DNA of 14,199 bases from CAJXNP01 sp050305935 (GCA_050305935.1 JBNLGG010000087.1:1-14199), one strand, 5' to 3'; positions 1 through 8,208 are shown, counted from the stretch's first letter. A program made the numbers and translations. Notes: generated by a model from the sequence alone, not told the origin.

Positions 1-26
1 CCATTGAAAGCAGACAAAATAAACAG

Positions 27-1214
27 ATGAAACACATCCTCTTTTTATCGCTCACCCTATCGTTTTTTGCATGCCAGTCAGGCAACGAAACCAACGCGCC
101 AGATGACCTGACCTCGACAATCGACCAATCTTTAGATATGGCAATCGCTCAGTATAAGGCCATGGACAAGACGGTTTCTGATTCGTTAATGCCCCGGTCG
201 ACGAATCCGGATGGCAGCCTGATGACCAATGAATTCTGGTGGTGGACAAGCGGATTTTTCCCGGGAAGTTTATGGTATTTGTATGAAGACTCCGGCGATG
301 AAGAAGTGCTCCAATTGGCGAGAAAAAGGACCCACGCCATCGAAGGCGAACAATGGAACACCAATGACCATGACATAGGATTTAAAATGTTTTGCAGCTA
401 TGGAAATGGCTTACGCATAATGAAGGATTCGTCGTACGTAGAGATATTAATGAATTCGGCTAACTCCCTGACGCAGCGTTTTAAGTCGGAGGTCGGTCTG
501 ATCAGGTCCTGGGGCGCTAACGATGGCCAGGACGATTACCTGGTCATTGTGGATAATATGATGAACCTGGAGTTGCTATTCTGGGCGACCAAATATAGTG
601 GTGATTCCACTTTTTATAACATTGCGGTTTCACATGCCGATTCTACCTTGAAAAACCATTATCGGGCGGATGGAAGCAGTTGGCATGTGGTGGACTACAA
701 TCCCCTGACCGGTACCGTAACCACCAAAAAAACGGCCCAGGGCTTTGCGGATAATTCAGCCTGGGCGCGTGGGCAGTCATGGGGTTTATATGGCTATGTG
801 ATGTGCTACAGGGAAACCGGTCTAAAAAGATACCTTGACCATGCCATCAAAATTGCGGACTTCCTGGTAAATCACCCAAACCTGCCCGAGGACAAAATTC
901 CCTATTGGGATTATAACGCGCCGGATATCCCTGAAGCATTGAGAGATGCTTCTGCCGGGGCGATCATGGGTTCAGCACTAATTGAATTAAGCGATTATGT
1001 GGAGGGCGAAAAAGGCGAAATTTACCTGGATGTTGCCAAACAAATAGTAAACTCTTTGAGCAACGATGCATACCGGGCGCAGCCGGGCACGAATAACAAC
1101 TTTTTATTGATGCATTCGGTTGGTCATAAGCCTCAGAATAGTGAGGTTGATGTGCCGTTGAGCTATGCCGATTATTACTATATTGAGGCGATGATGAGGT
1201 TGGCCGGGAAATAG
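27..1214 (+). CDS. GH88 family unsaturated glucuronyl hydrolase (lipoprotein)
   Basis: Predicted glycoside hydrolase family 88 enzyme. The family removes the 4,5-unsaturated uronic acid left at the non-reducing end of oligosaccharides by polysaccharide lyases, by hydrating the double bond. Seen: 395 residues, close to the usual family length; a type II signal peptide with lipobox FFAC and lipidated Cys16, so it is probably anchored in the envelope; the family blocks NEFWWWTSGFFPGSLW (68-83), HDIGF (115-119), VDNMMNLE (175-182) and DNSAWARGQSWGLYGY (242-257), and an (alpha/alpha)6-barrel-like alternation of helices. By analogy with Bacillus UGL, Asp116 (HDIGF) and Asp176 (VDNMMN) match the two catalytic aspartates. 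The ATG at 27 is the only start that keeps the signal peptide. No lyase or SusC/D gene is visible beside it, so the exact substrate (glycosaminoglycan, ulvan or similar) is open. Confidence 0.93.
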   Translation: MKHILFLSLTLSFFACQSGNETNAPDDLTSTIDQSLDMAIAQYKAMDKTVSDSLMPRSTNPDGSLMTNEFWWWTSGFFPGSLWYLYEDSGDEEVLQLARKRTHAIEGEQWNTNDHDIGFKMFCSYGNGLRIMKDSSYVEILMNSANSLTQRFKSEVGLIRSWGANDGQDDYLVIVDNMMNLELLFWATKYSGDSTFYNIAVSHADSTLKNHYRADGSSWHVVDYNPLTGTVTTKKTAQGFADNSAWARGQSWGLYGYVMCYRETGLKRYLDHAIKIADFLVNHPNLPEDKIPYWDYNAPDIPEALRDASAGAIMGSALIELSDYVEGEKGEIYLDVAKQIVNSLSNDAYRAQPGTNNNFLLMHSVGHKPQNSEVDVPLSYADYYYIEAMMRLAGK

Positions 1215-1614
1215 TCAAAGGGGTGTTTCGTGGAGAAACGAGCCACAGCACGGAAAGAAGTTCGGCCAGTGATTGTCGGGCTTGGATGTTGAATCGAGCT
1301 TCCACGCGTTAGTCCACGGAGGTGTTGAACTTTCCGAAAGTGGCATTTCGGATGGTGTTTTCCAGGATGCTGCCTGACCGGAAGTGGATACTGGCCTTTT
1401 GATCCCATTGGAAGGGGCTTTATCTTTGGGGTCAAAGTAGAATTGACGACTTCGTTGATGAATTGGCGACTATAATTCTCTGTAACCCCGGTTACCTTTT
1501 CTCTTTTCTGCAATAAAACCGATAAAGTTCAACAGCGAACAAAGGGTTGTTGTAAGAAATATTTTCAAGAAAAAATATTTTCGTTATTATCGCTGGAAGA
1601 TACCACAACCCTCT
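1215..1614. other. 400-base intergenic stretch with ambiguous former-coding character and sigma-gene leader
   Basis: No gene can be supported here. From 1215 to about 1500 the composition is noticeably more GC-rich than the leader after 1500, and several frames on both strands stay open for 30-110 codons. On the minus strand one frame reads ...ENTIRNATFGKFNTSVD, a stop, then RVEARFNIQARQSLAEL..., which could be a decayed coding remnant, but I cannot match it to a family. A short hairpin (GTTTC 1225-1229 / GAAAC 1235-1239) lies just after the GH88 stop, without a T tract. From 1500 on, the sequence becomes A/T-rich and looks like the promoter region and leader of the sigma-factor gene. Confidence 0.4.
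1543..1602 (+). promoter_or_regulatory. Repeat-rich leader of the sigma-factor gene
   Basis: Two identical 10-base direct repeats AAATATTTTC lie at 1557-1566 and 1573-1582, 16 bases apart start to start. They sit between an 8-base perfect inverted repeat, AGGGTTGT (1543-1550) and ACAACCCT (1595-1602). The structure ends 12 bases before the sigma-factor ATG. The arrangement suits an operator/promoter or a leader stem-loop, possibly for autoregulation by the sigma factor. That role is inferred from position only; A/T-rich repeats also arise by chance. Confidence 0.35.
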
Positions 1615-2190
1615 ATGGCCGATAAGTATAAAAATGACCGTAAGCTTATAGACCGACTTAAGAAAGGCGATGAAAAAGTGCTGGACGAAGTGTACATAAA
1701 ATGTTACCGACAAGTACGGAGTTTTATCTTGAAAAATAGCGGAACTGCTAATGATGCCGAGGACGTTTATCAGGAGTCGGTAATTATTCTTTTTGAAAAC
1801 GCTATGAAAGGAAAACTTGACAAAATTGAAGCAAGCGTTAGCACCTATCTCTATAAGATTGCCAGAAATAAGTGGCTTTATCACCTTAGAAGACAGAACA
1901 GAAATCCCGAATATTTGGTAGATATCCAAGGTATCAATTTCGAAAGCCTGGAAGAAAGTGAGGAGAATACATCATTGCAATGGGATGAGAAACTTCATCA
2001 GGTATTGAATAAGTTAGGCAATCCTTGTCGGGATATTTTGCTTGATTTCTACTATTTCAGACAATCCATGGAACAGATTGCTCAAACGTTTGGATACAAG
2101 GATATGAATTCAGCCAAAAGCAAAAAGAATAAATGTATGAATAGGGCGAGGCAAATTGCCCGGGAAATTATAAAGACCGATTTCACATGA
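1615..2190 (+). CDS. ECF-type sigma-70 family RNA polymerase sigma factor
   Basis: Cytoplasmic alternative sigma factor that directs RNA polymerase to a specific promoter set. Seen: 191 residues, the usual ECF length; a sigma region 2 at about 22-95 with the NDAEDVYQESVIILFE segment (46-61) and the helix KIARNKWLYHLRRQNR (81-96) that in ECF factors melts and reads the -10 element; an acidic linker (105-122); and region 4 at about 124-180 with a helix-turn-helix around SMEQIAQTFGY (151-161) and a basic recognition stretch AKSKKNKCMNRAR (167-179). The stop overlaps the start of the next gene by four bases (ATGA), so the two are probably translationally coupled. This fits a sigma/anti-sigma pair. 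The repeat-rich leader just upstream may carry its own control site. Confidence 0.93.
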   Translation: MADKYKNDRKLIDRLKKGDEKVLDEVYIKCYRQVRSFILKNSGTANDAEDVYQESVIILFENAMKGKLDKIEASVSTYLYKIARNKWLYHLRRQNRNPEYLVDIQGINFESLEESEENTSLQWDEKLHQVLNKLGNPCRDILLDFYYFRQSMEQIAQTFGYKDMNSAKSKKNKCMNRARQIAREIIKTDFT

Positions 2191-2855
2191 TCACTGAGGA
2201 AAATAAAACCGAGATCATAGATGGTTACCTGAATGGTACTCTGGATGTGGATATGCTTGCTGAAGTGGAATATAAAATGCGGGAAGACGCGGATTTCAAA
2301 ATGGAGGTGGAGTTGCAAAAAGCGCTTGTTGGCCAACTTCAATGGGAGGGACGGGAAAAACTTCGTGGACACCTAAAGACATTGCATAAACAGAACTTCC
2401 CTGAGGATTCGACAGAGAGCATTGGTGAAGATCGCAACCATTCGTCTCGAAAACTTTGGTTAGGTATGGCAGCTTCGGTCGCTCTTCTATTTGTTGCGGG
2501 TCTAATATTTTTTCTTGCCAATCAAAAGCCGACGCAGCGGCCAGCCGAAAATGGAATGCATGTCAAAGTGCCATTGTATACAACCGAGGGCAATGGCTTA
2601 GGCTTTGCCGGTAAACCGGATGCAACGGCGACAGATTCGATCAATGTGATCGTAATTTCCGGTACAGAATATCAGCATCATTACCAGTTTGATGATACGT
2701 TAAAACTATACCTAAATCAATTTTCTATGGCCGACGAACTGTCAGTAACCTACGATAAGGCAAACAACACTTACCAGTTGCTGTGGAACAATGTTTCATA
2801 CGAGGTTGACCGGGGTTTTGGCCGGTTAGACATGCTGAAAAAATCCGTAGATTGA
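2187..2855 (+). CDS. Single-pass membrane protein, putative anti-sigma factor
   Basis: 222 residues with one clear membrane segment at about 90-111 (LWLGMAASVALLFVAGLIFFL, split at the start), a charged N-terminal cytoplasmic part rich in helices (1-88), and a C-terminal part (112-222) that should lie in the periplasm. Position argues for an anti-sigma role: it overlaps the ECF sigma gene by four bases, and this layout (short acidic N-terminus, TM helix, periplasmic domain) is common for Bacteroidota anti-sigma-like proteins. The N-terminus lacks a HxxxCxxC zinc motif, so it is not a standard zinc anti-sigma domain. The segment beginning MITEENKTEIIDGYLNGTL looks like the short sigma-binding helix pair seen in similar uncharacterised proteins. 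The periplasmic part has no domain I recognise and looks beta-rich. The function is inferred from context and topology. Confidence 0.7.
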   Translation: MITEENKTEIIDGYLNGTLDVDMLAEVEYKMREDADFKMEVELQKALVGQLQWEGREKLRGHLKTLHKQNFPEDSTESIGEDRNHSSRKLWLGMAASVALLFVAGLIFFLANQKPTQRPAENGMHVKVPLYTTEGNGLGFAGKPDATATDSINVIVISGTEYQHHYQFDDTLKLYLNQFSMADELSVTYDKANNTYQLLWNNVSYEVDRGFGRLDMLKKSVD

Positions 2856-2866
2856 TCGGTTTTAGC

Positions 2867-4528
2867 TCAGAAAATACTTGCTTTGTAGGTGGTCCATCCG
2901 GTCACTTTATCATCATTGATCTCAAAAATAATATGGTCCCTGTCGTAGAAGTAGAATTGCGTATTGGCAGCTCCTGCAACGATGTATTTTGGTTGACCGA
3001 AACGATTTTGCAGGTTTTCAACAGTAAAGTCAGAACATTTGCTCTCCTTTTCATTAGGGTAATCTGAGTGTATTTTGTTCAGCAGATAGAAAGTACATTC
3101 CTTGATTTTAACTTTCAGAACTAGGCTGCAATTGTCCTCATCGGGCATGAAATAGTCAATCCTTACGGGGTGATTGTTATCATTAAGTGTTACCAACTGT
3201 GAAAAAGAAAGCGCTTCGGCATTTGCCAATTCCGTGGCATCCATTGCCACCGTGGTTGGCTGATCTGAGTTTTCTTTACTACCAGGAAAAAGATATTGTT
3301 GTATCCATTGATTGATCTCATCCATTAGTGCAGTTGTCCATGATGTGTCAAATTGCAGGTATAGTTCGTAATTGTAATCAGACATGAAAGCCTTTTTTTC
3401 ACGCATTTGATCGAAGTCTTTTTCCGCTTCTTTCCCTCTCTCATTTTTCAGCATGGCAATGCCTCGTACCAGATGTGCATTTCCAGAAAGGGATCCTCCA
3501 TTTTTTGAGCTAATTCGCTCTAGCTCGTTGATAATGCCAACGGCTATCTCTTGGTTGCCGAGCCATGACTGCGCTATTGCCAGATTGATATAAGCTGGGT
3601 TATAATTTCTGTTGAGGGTTTTGGCCTTCTCAAAATGATCGATAGCAGCTTCCAGAAGTTTCTGTCTTGTCGTTTGACTCTCAATGGATTGGCTTCTGGT
3701 AGTTTTGTTCATTAACCGGTTTCTCGTATCAACTTCAAACGGATAAGCAAAACACATCCCGTCATCATCCATCAACTCTCCAGCTTCAGCAAGCAAAGTT
3801 ATACCAAGGTTATTATATATTTCACTGGATGGAAAAAGCTGAAGAACATATCGAAAACATGTGGCGGCTTCGGCATAATACTTCTTAAGGTATAGAAATT
3901 CGCCTGCTTCAAACGCGTAGGCTAATGGCTTCAGGGCTTCTGTTTTTTCTGTGGCGATTTTGATCCTGTCCTGTAATGGAAGATATCCGTCTACTTTGGA
4001 GGGTAGGTCGTACTCATCATATATTTTGGTAAGAATGGCGGGCATGACGTCTAATGTCTGATACCCGGCCAGGTATCCATAAAACAGACCGAAATAATCG
4101 GCTTCGGCTTCTATCGTAATTTTATTTTTTTCAGCGTCATGTTTGGTTTCTGATTCATGGATGGCAAGATCAATAAAACCATCGCTCCACTTGTGCTCCC
4201 GGTAGTAGTGAGCTAATTCATGTCCGATAACACACGCCAGGCCATTAAGTGAATCCTTGCCTAACGTGGTGCATATATCATACAGTCTTTGTTCTATAAA
4301 AATGACCGGTTTAGGATCAGGCTCAAACCAGGCGATTTTGTCTATGGTTTGGTTGCTGTTAGTGATGACCAATTCAGGAATTGGCCGATTGCTACCGAAT
4401 GCCAGACCGATATTCTGAAGAACAGCATGCGTATTGTTGTATTTGTAATCAAAATTGGGAAGCTCTTGTCTCTGACAGAAACCGGTAATGGCCAAACAAC
4501 AAAGAAAAAAAGTTATAAGAAATTTCAT
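2867..4528 (-). CDS. Exported M48 family metalloprotease with TPR-like C-terminal region
   Basis: Zinc endopeptidase of the M48 type. Seen: signal peptide (1-18, cleavage near GFC|Q); HELAH at 103-107 with zinc ligands His103 and His107 and catalytic Glu104; and EAEADYFG at 140-147, giving the third ligand (Glu140) and the conserved Asp144. From about 205 to 400 there are helical repeats resembling TPRs (for example YAEAATCFRYVLQLFPSSEIYNNLG, split by the track of Ala/Leu/Tyr positions). The last ~125 residues form a separate domain I do not recognise. Signal peptide + M48 + TPR is the layout of BepA/YfgC, a periplasmic quality-control protease for outer-membrane proteins, though this protein is longer (553 residues) because of the extra C-terminal domain. 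It lies 87 bases downstream of the CHAT gene on the same strand and may share its transcript; its 3' end faces the anti-sigma gene 11 bases away. Confidence 0.85.
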   Translation of the reverse strand: MKFLITFFLCCLAITGFCQRQELPNFDYKYNNTHAVLQNIGLAFGSNRPIPELVITNSNQTIDKIAWFEPDPKPVIFIEQRLYDICTTLGKDSLNGLACVIGHELAHYYREHKWSDGFIDLAIHESETKHDAEKNKITIEAEADYFGLFYGYLAGYQTLDVMPAILTKIYDEYDLPSKVDGYLPLQDRIKIATEKTEALKPLAYAFEAGEFLYLKKYYAEAATCFRYVLQLFPSSEIYNNLGITLLAEAGELMDDDGMCFAYPFEVDTRNRLMNKTTRSQSIESQTTRQKLLEAAIDHFEKAKTLNRNYNPAYINLAIAQSWLGNQEIAVGIINELERISSKNGGSLSGNAHLVRGIAMLKNERGKEAEKDFDQMREKKAFMSDYNYELYLQFDTSWTTALMDEINQWIQQYLFPGSKENSDQPTTVAMDATELANAEALSFSQLVTLNDNNHPVRIDYFMPDEDNCSLVLKVKIKECTFYLLNKIHSDYPNEKESKCSDFTVENLQNRFGQPKYIVAGAANTQFYFYDRDHIIFEINDDKVTGWTTYKASIF

Positions 4529-4596
4529 TCATCCAAGGTTTTTACAAATGATTTAGTGTAGCATTTTTCAATGTTTACAGTATTGTTTCCTATCTA

Positions 4597-4612
4597 ACAA
4601 CAGGACAACAGG
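4597..4612. repeat. Tandem 8-base repeat after the CHAT stop codon
   Basis: ACAACAGG occurs twice head to tail (4597-4604, 4605-4612), three bases beyond the CHAT stop and within the 87-base gap to the M48 start. No function is apparent; it may be chance or a small regulatory site for the M48 gene. Confidence 0.4.
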
Positions 4613-4615
4613 CAC

Positions 4616-7600
4616 TTATTTTCCCGACATCACAAAAGCGCCCCAATAGTATGGGTGAGGAAATCGCTTTTTTATCTGTAGTTGCGCTTTTCGTAAAGCT
4701 TCGTGTTTTTCCATGCCCCCCAACCATTTTTCATAAAATCTACGCATCATCTCCTGCGTTACCGCATCATTTACTTTCCAAAGGCTCATTAAAACAGATT
4801 CGGCCCCGGCTGCCGAGAAGGCCCTCTGTAAGCTGTATACCCCCTCACCGTTTTTTACTTCGCCAACTCCTGTTTCACAGGCAGAGAGTACGACAAGCTC
4901 AGTGTTGAAGAGATTCAGGTTCATAACTTCGTAGGCCGTCAGGATACCATCTTCCAAAATGGTTTCAGATAAAGGATCACGATTGATCGTATCAGATAAT
5001 GAAATCTTGGCTCCAGCCATCAATAATCCGGACCGGAGCAAAGGATTTTCGACTGCCGGATCATCGGGGCTAAGGTCTGCCAGGAAATAGCCATGGGTAG
5101 CAATATGTAGCACAGTAGGATTAGACACTTTTTTCACCTGTTCTTCCGTTGCGCTCTTCCCGAGGAATACATTTGTTTGCCAACCTGTATGTTTGCTTAA
5201 ATGTTCTATATTCTCAACTTCCGTTCTCGTGCCTGGCAATGGCGTAAAATCATTATTTCCCCTTTCTAAGTTTAACACAAAAGTTTCCTGCGGTTCCTCC
5301 AAGCTATCTCTTTGGTGCCTTCTTTCTTCTACAGATAAGTCATAGTCAGGGAAACCAAAAAGCGCCATGGATTTATCTTGAGGTGTTTCGACCGATTTAT
5401 CCAGAAGTTCCTTAGTAGTTGCGAGGACACGAATTTCCATTTCTTCGAGTAAATATTTTCTTGTTTGTTTATTAAACAGAGTGGTGAGATTTAGCTGGTG
5501 ATAGGCCCCGTCGGGAGAAAAATAAATGGTTCGCACATTTGGCAAAGTATTGGCGATGGGTTCCCAAAACCATTGATAGGTATCAAATTCATGTGTCTGA
5601 TTGGTTATATCATATCGGTAAGCGCGGAGGTATTCGTTCTCAATGGCATTTCCGTTTTTCATGAGTACCAATTGCGGGTGATCTTCGGTTTCAGGAGTAA
5701 TTATAAGGGCTGCATAGAAAACCGAATCAGTAAAGCTGCCGATACCTGAAAAATCATATTGACGAAAGCGGATCATTTCTACAGCCGCTTCGCCGGGTTT
5801 TAATTTTGATCTTATGTCTTGCCAGAAATATTGCTTGGCATCTGCAATACTGGCAAATAGGTTCGAACGGTGAGAAAGTTCCCTTTCCATCTGATTTGCC
5901 TGTTTTTCAAGGCTGTCAAGGCTGTTTTTTGCTTTTGAAGTTTGATAAGTTGTTGCGATCAGGTTTCGTATTTTTTGCCATTGTGAGTACAAATCGGCGA
6001 GGCTGCTGTCCCTGCTATTCGCAATCCGTTCATTCATGTTTCGTGTCGCCTTCAGCAAAATGGCTTTTGTGGTCAATTGATTGTCATACATTTGTCCTAT
6101 GAGTTCCGGATTTTCCCTCATCCGCATCGATACAAATGTGTTGAAAGATTCAAAGTTATAAGCAGGTATTTTAAAAAACCGATATTTTTCCCGTTCACTC
6201 ATTACGGGAAATACCTTATCAATATATTCGTGCAACTGATTTATTCCCAACATCATCAAATTCTCAGCTTTATGGTATTGATGGGTGGCCACGTATAATC
6301 GAGCCAGGTTGAAGTTGACTTCATTTGTTGAGGGATGGGATTCACCAAGCAACTGCTTCCTTGTCTCAAGCACATTATTCCAGGCTTCTTCTGCTTGCTG
6401 GTATTTATTTTGTAACGCGTAAACACCTGCAAGGCTTTTCATGTAAGCGGTGTAGAGTGAATGATGCTCGCCTGTCACTGTTCGGCAAATTTTTAATGCC
6501 TTGTGGTAATATACTTCGGCTACATCATACTGTTTTTGGTAAAAATAGGTGGCACCCAGATTATGCAAAGCATTTGCATAACGCAAACTGCTGTCCCCAT
6601 AGTTTCTTTTATGACCTTCCAAGACCTTCTCATAGAGAATAGTGGCTTCCTCATGTCTCTGCATTTTATTGTATACTGAGGCCGTATTATTTATTATTGT
6701 GAAATAATAAGGGTGCTCCTTTCCAACAGTATTCACAATGATTTTTCTTGCTTCTAACAGGGATTCCTCCGCTTTTGCATATTGTCCGATCAGAATTTGT
6801 AAGGAAGCAAAATTGCTGAGAAATTCTGCGTATGAAATATGTTGGTTACCATAAGTGCGAAGAAGTCCCCTTCTCAATTCTTCATAGAGCAATTCTGCTT
6901 TGGCATACTTTCCGGCGTAATCATACATCAGTGCCATGTTGGCCAGGTAATTTAAATAGTTCCAGCCATTGTCGCCCTCTATTTCCTTTAAAACCCTCAA
7001 CGCTTGCCTATAATAATTCTCTGATCTGTCAAACGAACTCTTTTGTTCGCATATGCCGGCTAATCCGGCAAGATTCTTAGCATAGGGAAGATTTTTTTCT
7101 CCAAGTGTATTAAGAACAATAGGTAAAGCCTCCACATATGCTCGTTCGGCTTCTTCATATCGATCTAAAGCCTGGTACATTGCCCCAGCATCTACCAGGA
7201 ACGTTCCGTACATTGACGAAGCTTTGCCATATATTTCTTCGCATCGGGAAAGGGCATCCTGACAATGTTTCTCAGCTTCAGAGTATTGGCCATTTAATAA
7301 AAAATTACCAGCAAGATCATTTAGACTATGCAAATACATAGGGTGGGTTTCGCCTTGTAACTCTGCCCGTGCTTCGCATTCCTTTACATTGTAGTCAACG
7401 GCTAATTGATATTGTCCTAACCTGTTATGCACCAGTCTTAATAGCTGTAGGTTTGCAGCATAAGAGGTGTCTTCTATGTTTGACTTCCCCAGAGCTTTTT
7501 CCGCATTAGTTAAGGCCTGTGCATAATTTTGTTCAGCATAATACCAAGTGGCACTATCATACAACTGTTTCCAGGAATGCTCTTGTGCCTGCGCGGGTAC

Positions 7601-7651
7601 CAGGCTGACCAGAAAAATAATCCCTGTAAAAAAAGAAAGGAGAGCGTGCAT
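4616..7651 (-). CDS. Exported TPR-CHAT protease
   Basis: Large protein with a signal peptide (1-22, AQA|Q), an array of about nine to ten TPR-type repeats with ~42-residue period from roughly 25 to 470 (recurring Y..AE..Y..AL and LA..Y signatures), a helical linker (470-610) containing a probable coiled coil near 560-600, and a C-terminal CHAT domain from about 690 to 1011. CHAT is a clan-CD cysteine protease family related to caspases. The catalytic pair is intact: His853 in ATHGY (851-855) and Cys925 in SACETG (923-928). The family end motif HPYYWGAFVMSG is present at 999-1010. The TPR part probably binds a regulator or substrate. Unlike cytoplasmic TPR-CHAT of type III-E CRISPR, this one should be exported. 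It is divergent from the LytTR gene and upstream of the M48 gene. The substrate is unknown. Confidence 0.93.
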   Translation of the reverse strand: MHALLSFFTGIIFLVSLVPAQAQEHSWKQLYDSATWYYAEQNYAQALTNAEKALGKSNIEDTSYAANLQLLRLVHNRLGQYQLAVDYNVKECEARAELQGETHPMYLHSLNDLAGNFLLNGQYSEAEKHCQDALSRCEEIYGKASSMYGTFLVDAGAMYQALDRYEEAERAYVEALPIVLNTLGEKNLPYAKNLAGLAGICEQKSSFDRSENYYRQALRVLKEIEGDNGWNYLNYLANMALMYDYAGKYAKAELLYEELRRGLLRTYGNQHISYAEFLSNFASLQILIGQYAKAEESLLEARKIIVNTVGKEHPYYFTIINNTASVYNKMQRHEEATILYEKVLEGHKRNYGDSSLRYANALHNLGATYFYQKQYDVAEVYYHKALKICRTVTGEHHSLYTAYMKSLAGVYALQNKYQQAEEAWNNVLETRKQLLGESHPSTNEVNFNLARLYVATHQYHKAENLMMLGINQLHEYIDKVFPVMSEREKYRFFKIPAYNFESFNTFVSMRMRENPELIGQMYDNQLTTKAILLKATRNMNERIANSRDSSLADLYSQWQKIRNLIATTYQTSKAKNSLDSLEKQANQMERELSHRSNLFASIADAKQYFWQDIRSKLKPGEAAVEMIRFRQYDFSGIGSFTDSVFYAALIITPETEDHPQLVLMKNGNAIENEYLRAYRYDITNQTHEFDTYQWFWEPIANTLPNVRTIYFSPDGAYHQLNLTTLFNKQTRKYLLEEMEIRVLATTKELLDKSVETPQDKSMALFGFPDYDLSVEERRHQRDSLEEPQETFVLNLERGNNDFTPLPGTRTEVENIEHLSKHTGWQTNVFLGKSATEEQVKKVSNPTVLHIATHGYFLADLSPDDPAVENPLLRSGLLMAGAKISLSDTINRDPLSETILEDGILTAYEVMNLNLFNTELVVLSACETGVGEVKNGEGVYSLQRAFSAAGAESVLMSLWKVNDAVTQEMMRRFYEKWLGGMEKHEALRKAQLQIKKRFPHPYYWGAFVMSGK

Positions 7652-7859
7652 CGAAAAAAGTCGAGTTTGGTTGAAATTCTAATATAGCCATCGAGGCTCT
7701 TACGGACAAAAAAACAGACAAAAATTATACAAAACAAAGGGGGGCTGGTTCTTTTCTGGCAGAAAAAATTTGACAAATCACCATGTTTTTTTCGCTTTCT
7801 TAGTCGGTGACTTTTTCGCCTTTCGGTAATAAAGCGGCAAGAACCTAAAACCGGAACCA
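7652..7859. promoter_or_regulatory. Divergent intergenic region between CHAT and LytTR genes
   Basis: 208 bases from which both the CHAT gene (-) and the LytTR gene (+) must be read, so promoters in both directions are expected. No clear Bacteroidota -7/-33 pair was found. Two short words are shared with the duplicated leader at 8398-8536: AAAAATTATAC (ending at 7730) and GTGACTTTTT (7807-7816). In the leader the two words are adjacent, whereas here they are about 77 bases apart, so this may be coincidence or a split operator for the same regulator. Confidence 0.4.
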
Positions 7860-8207
7860 ATGAGCAGTAACGTACACCCTATACTTTCGGATGTGATCTT
7901 CATTGTTGTCAATTATAGCTATGTAAAAATCGCTAAAGCAGATATCTTGTTTGTAGAGGCAGCAGGGGGGTATGTCGAAATTTATACTACTGAACGCAAA
8001 TACCAACACACTATCCATCTCAAACAATTTTTTGAGCAGCTCGATGACGACTGTTTTGTGAGAGTTTCGCGAAAGCACGTGGTAAATCTCAGGCATATTG
8101 ATTCCCTGCATGGCAATAGCCTGTCTATTCAAAAATATGAGATACTGATAGGGAAACAATACAGGCCGTATTTCCTGGAATTCCTTCCAATTATCCGCAC
8201 CAAATAA
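7860..8207 (+). CDS. Lone LytTR-domain DNA-binding protein
   Basis: 115 residues that consist almost wholly of a LytTR domain (about 14-110): ILFVEAAGGYVEIYT (29-43), then the HTIHLKQFFEQL and CFVRVSRKHVVNLRHID (66-82) segments typical of the family. LytTR domains bind pairs of short direct repeats with a beta-sheet surface. No receiver domain or membrane segment precedes it, so it is not a classic LytR/AlgR response regulator. It may act alone, respond to a partner, or be controlled by its own level. It lies between the CHAT gene (divergent) and the CsgG/caspase operon (downstream, same strand), which makes it the best local candidate for controlling both, including the two duplicated leaders. 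That regulatory link is inferred. The ATG at 7860 leaves a short N-terminal extension ahead of the domain. Confidence 0.9.
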   Translation: MSSNVHPILSDVIFIVVNYSYVKIAKADILFVEAAGGYVEIYTTERKYQHTIHLKQFFEQLDDDCFVRVSRKHVVNLRHIDSLHGNSLSIQKYEILIGKQYRPYFLEFLPIIRTK

Positions 8208-8208
8208 A

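Noticed and set aside
2852..3067. A 71-codon plus-strand frame starting at the end of the anti-sigma gene.
   Set aside because: It lies antisense to the C-terminal domain of the M48 protein, which has clear homology features; there is no sign of independent coding.
4616..7651. A type III-E CRISPR (Craspase) association because of the TPR-CHAT protein.
   Set aside because: No CRISPR repeats, no gRAMP/Cas7-11 gene and no Csx30-like gene are visible, and the protein has a signal peptide, whereas Craspase TPR-CHAT is cytoplasmic.
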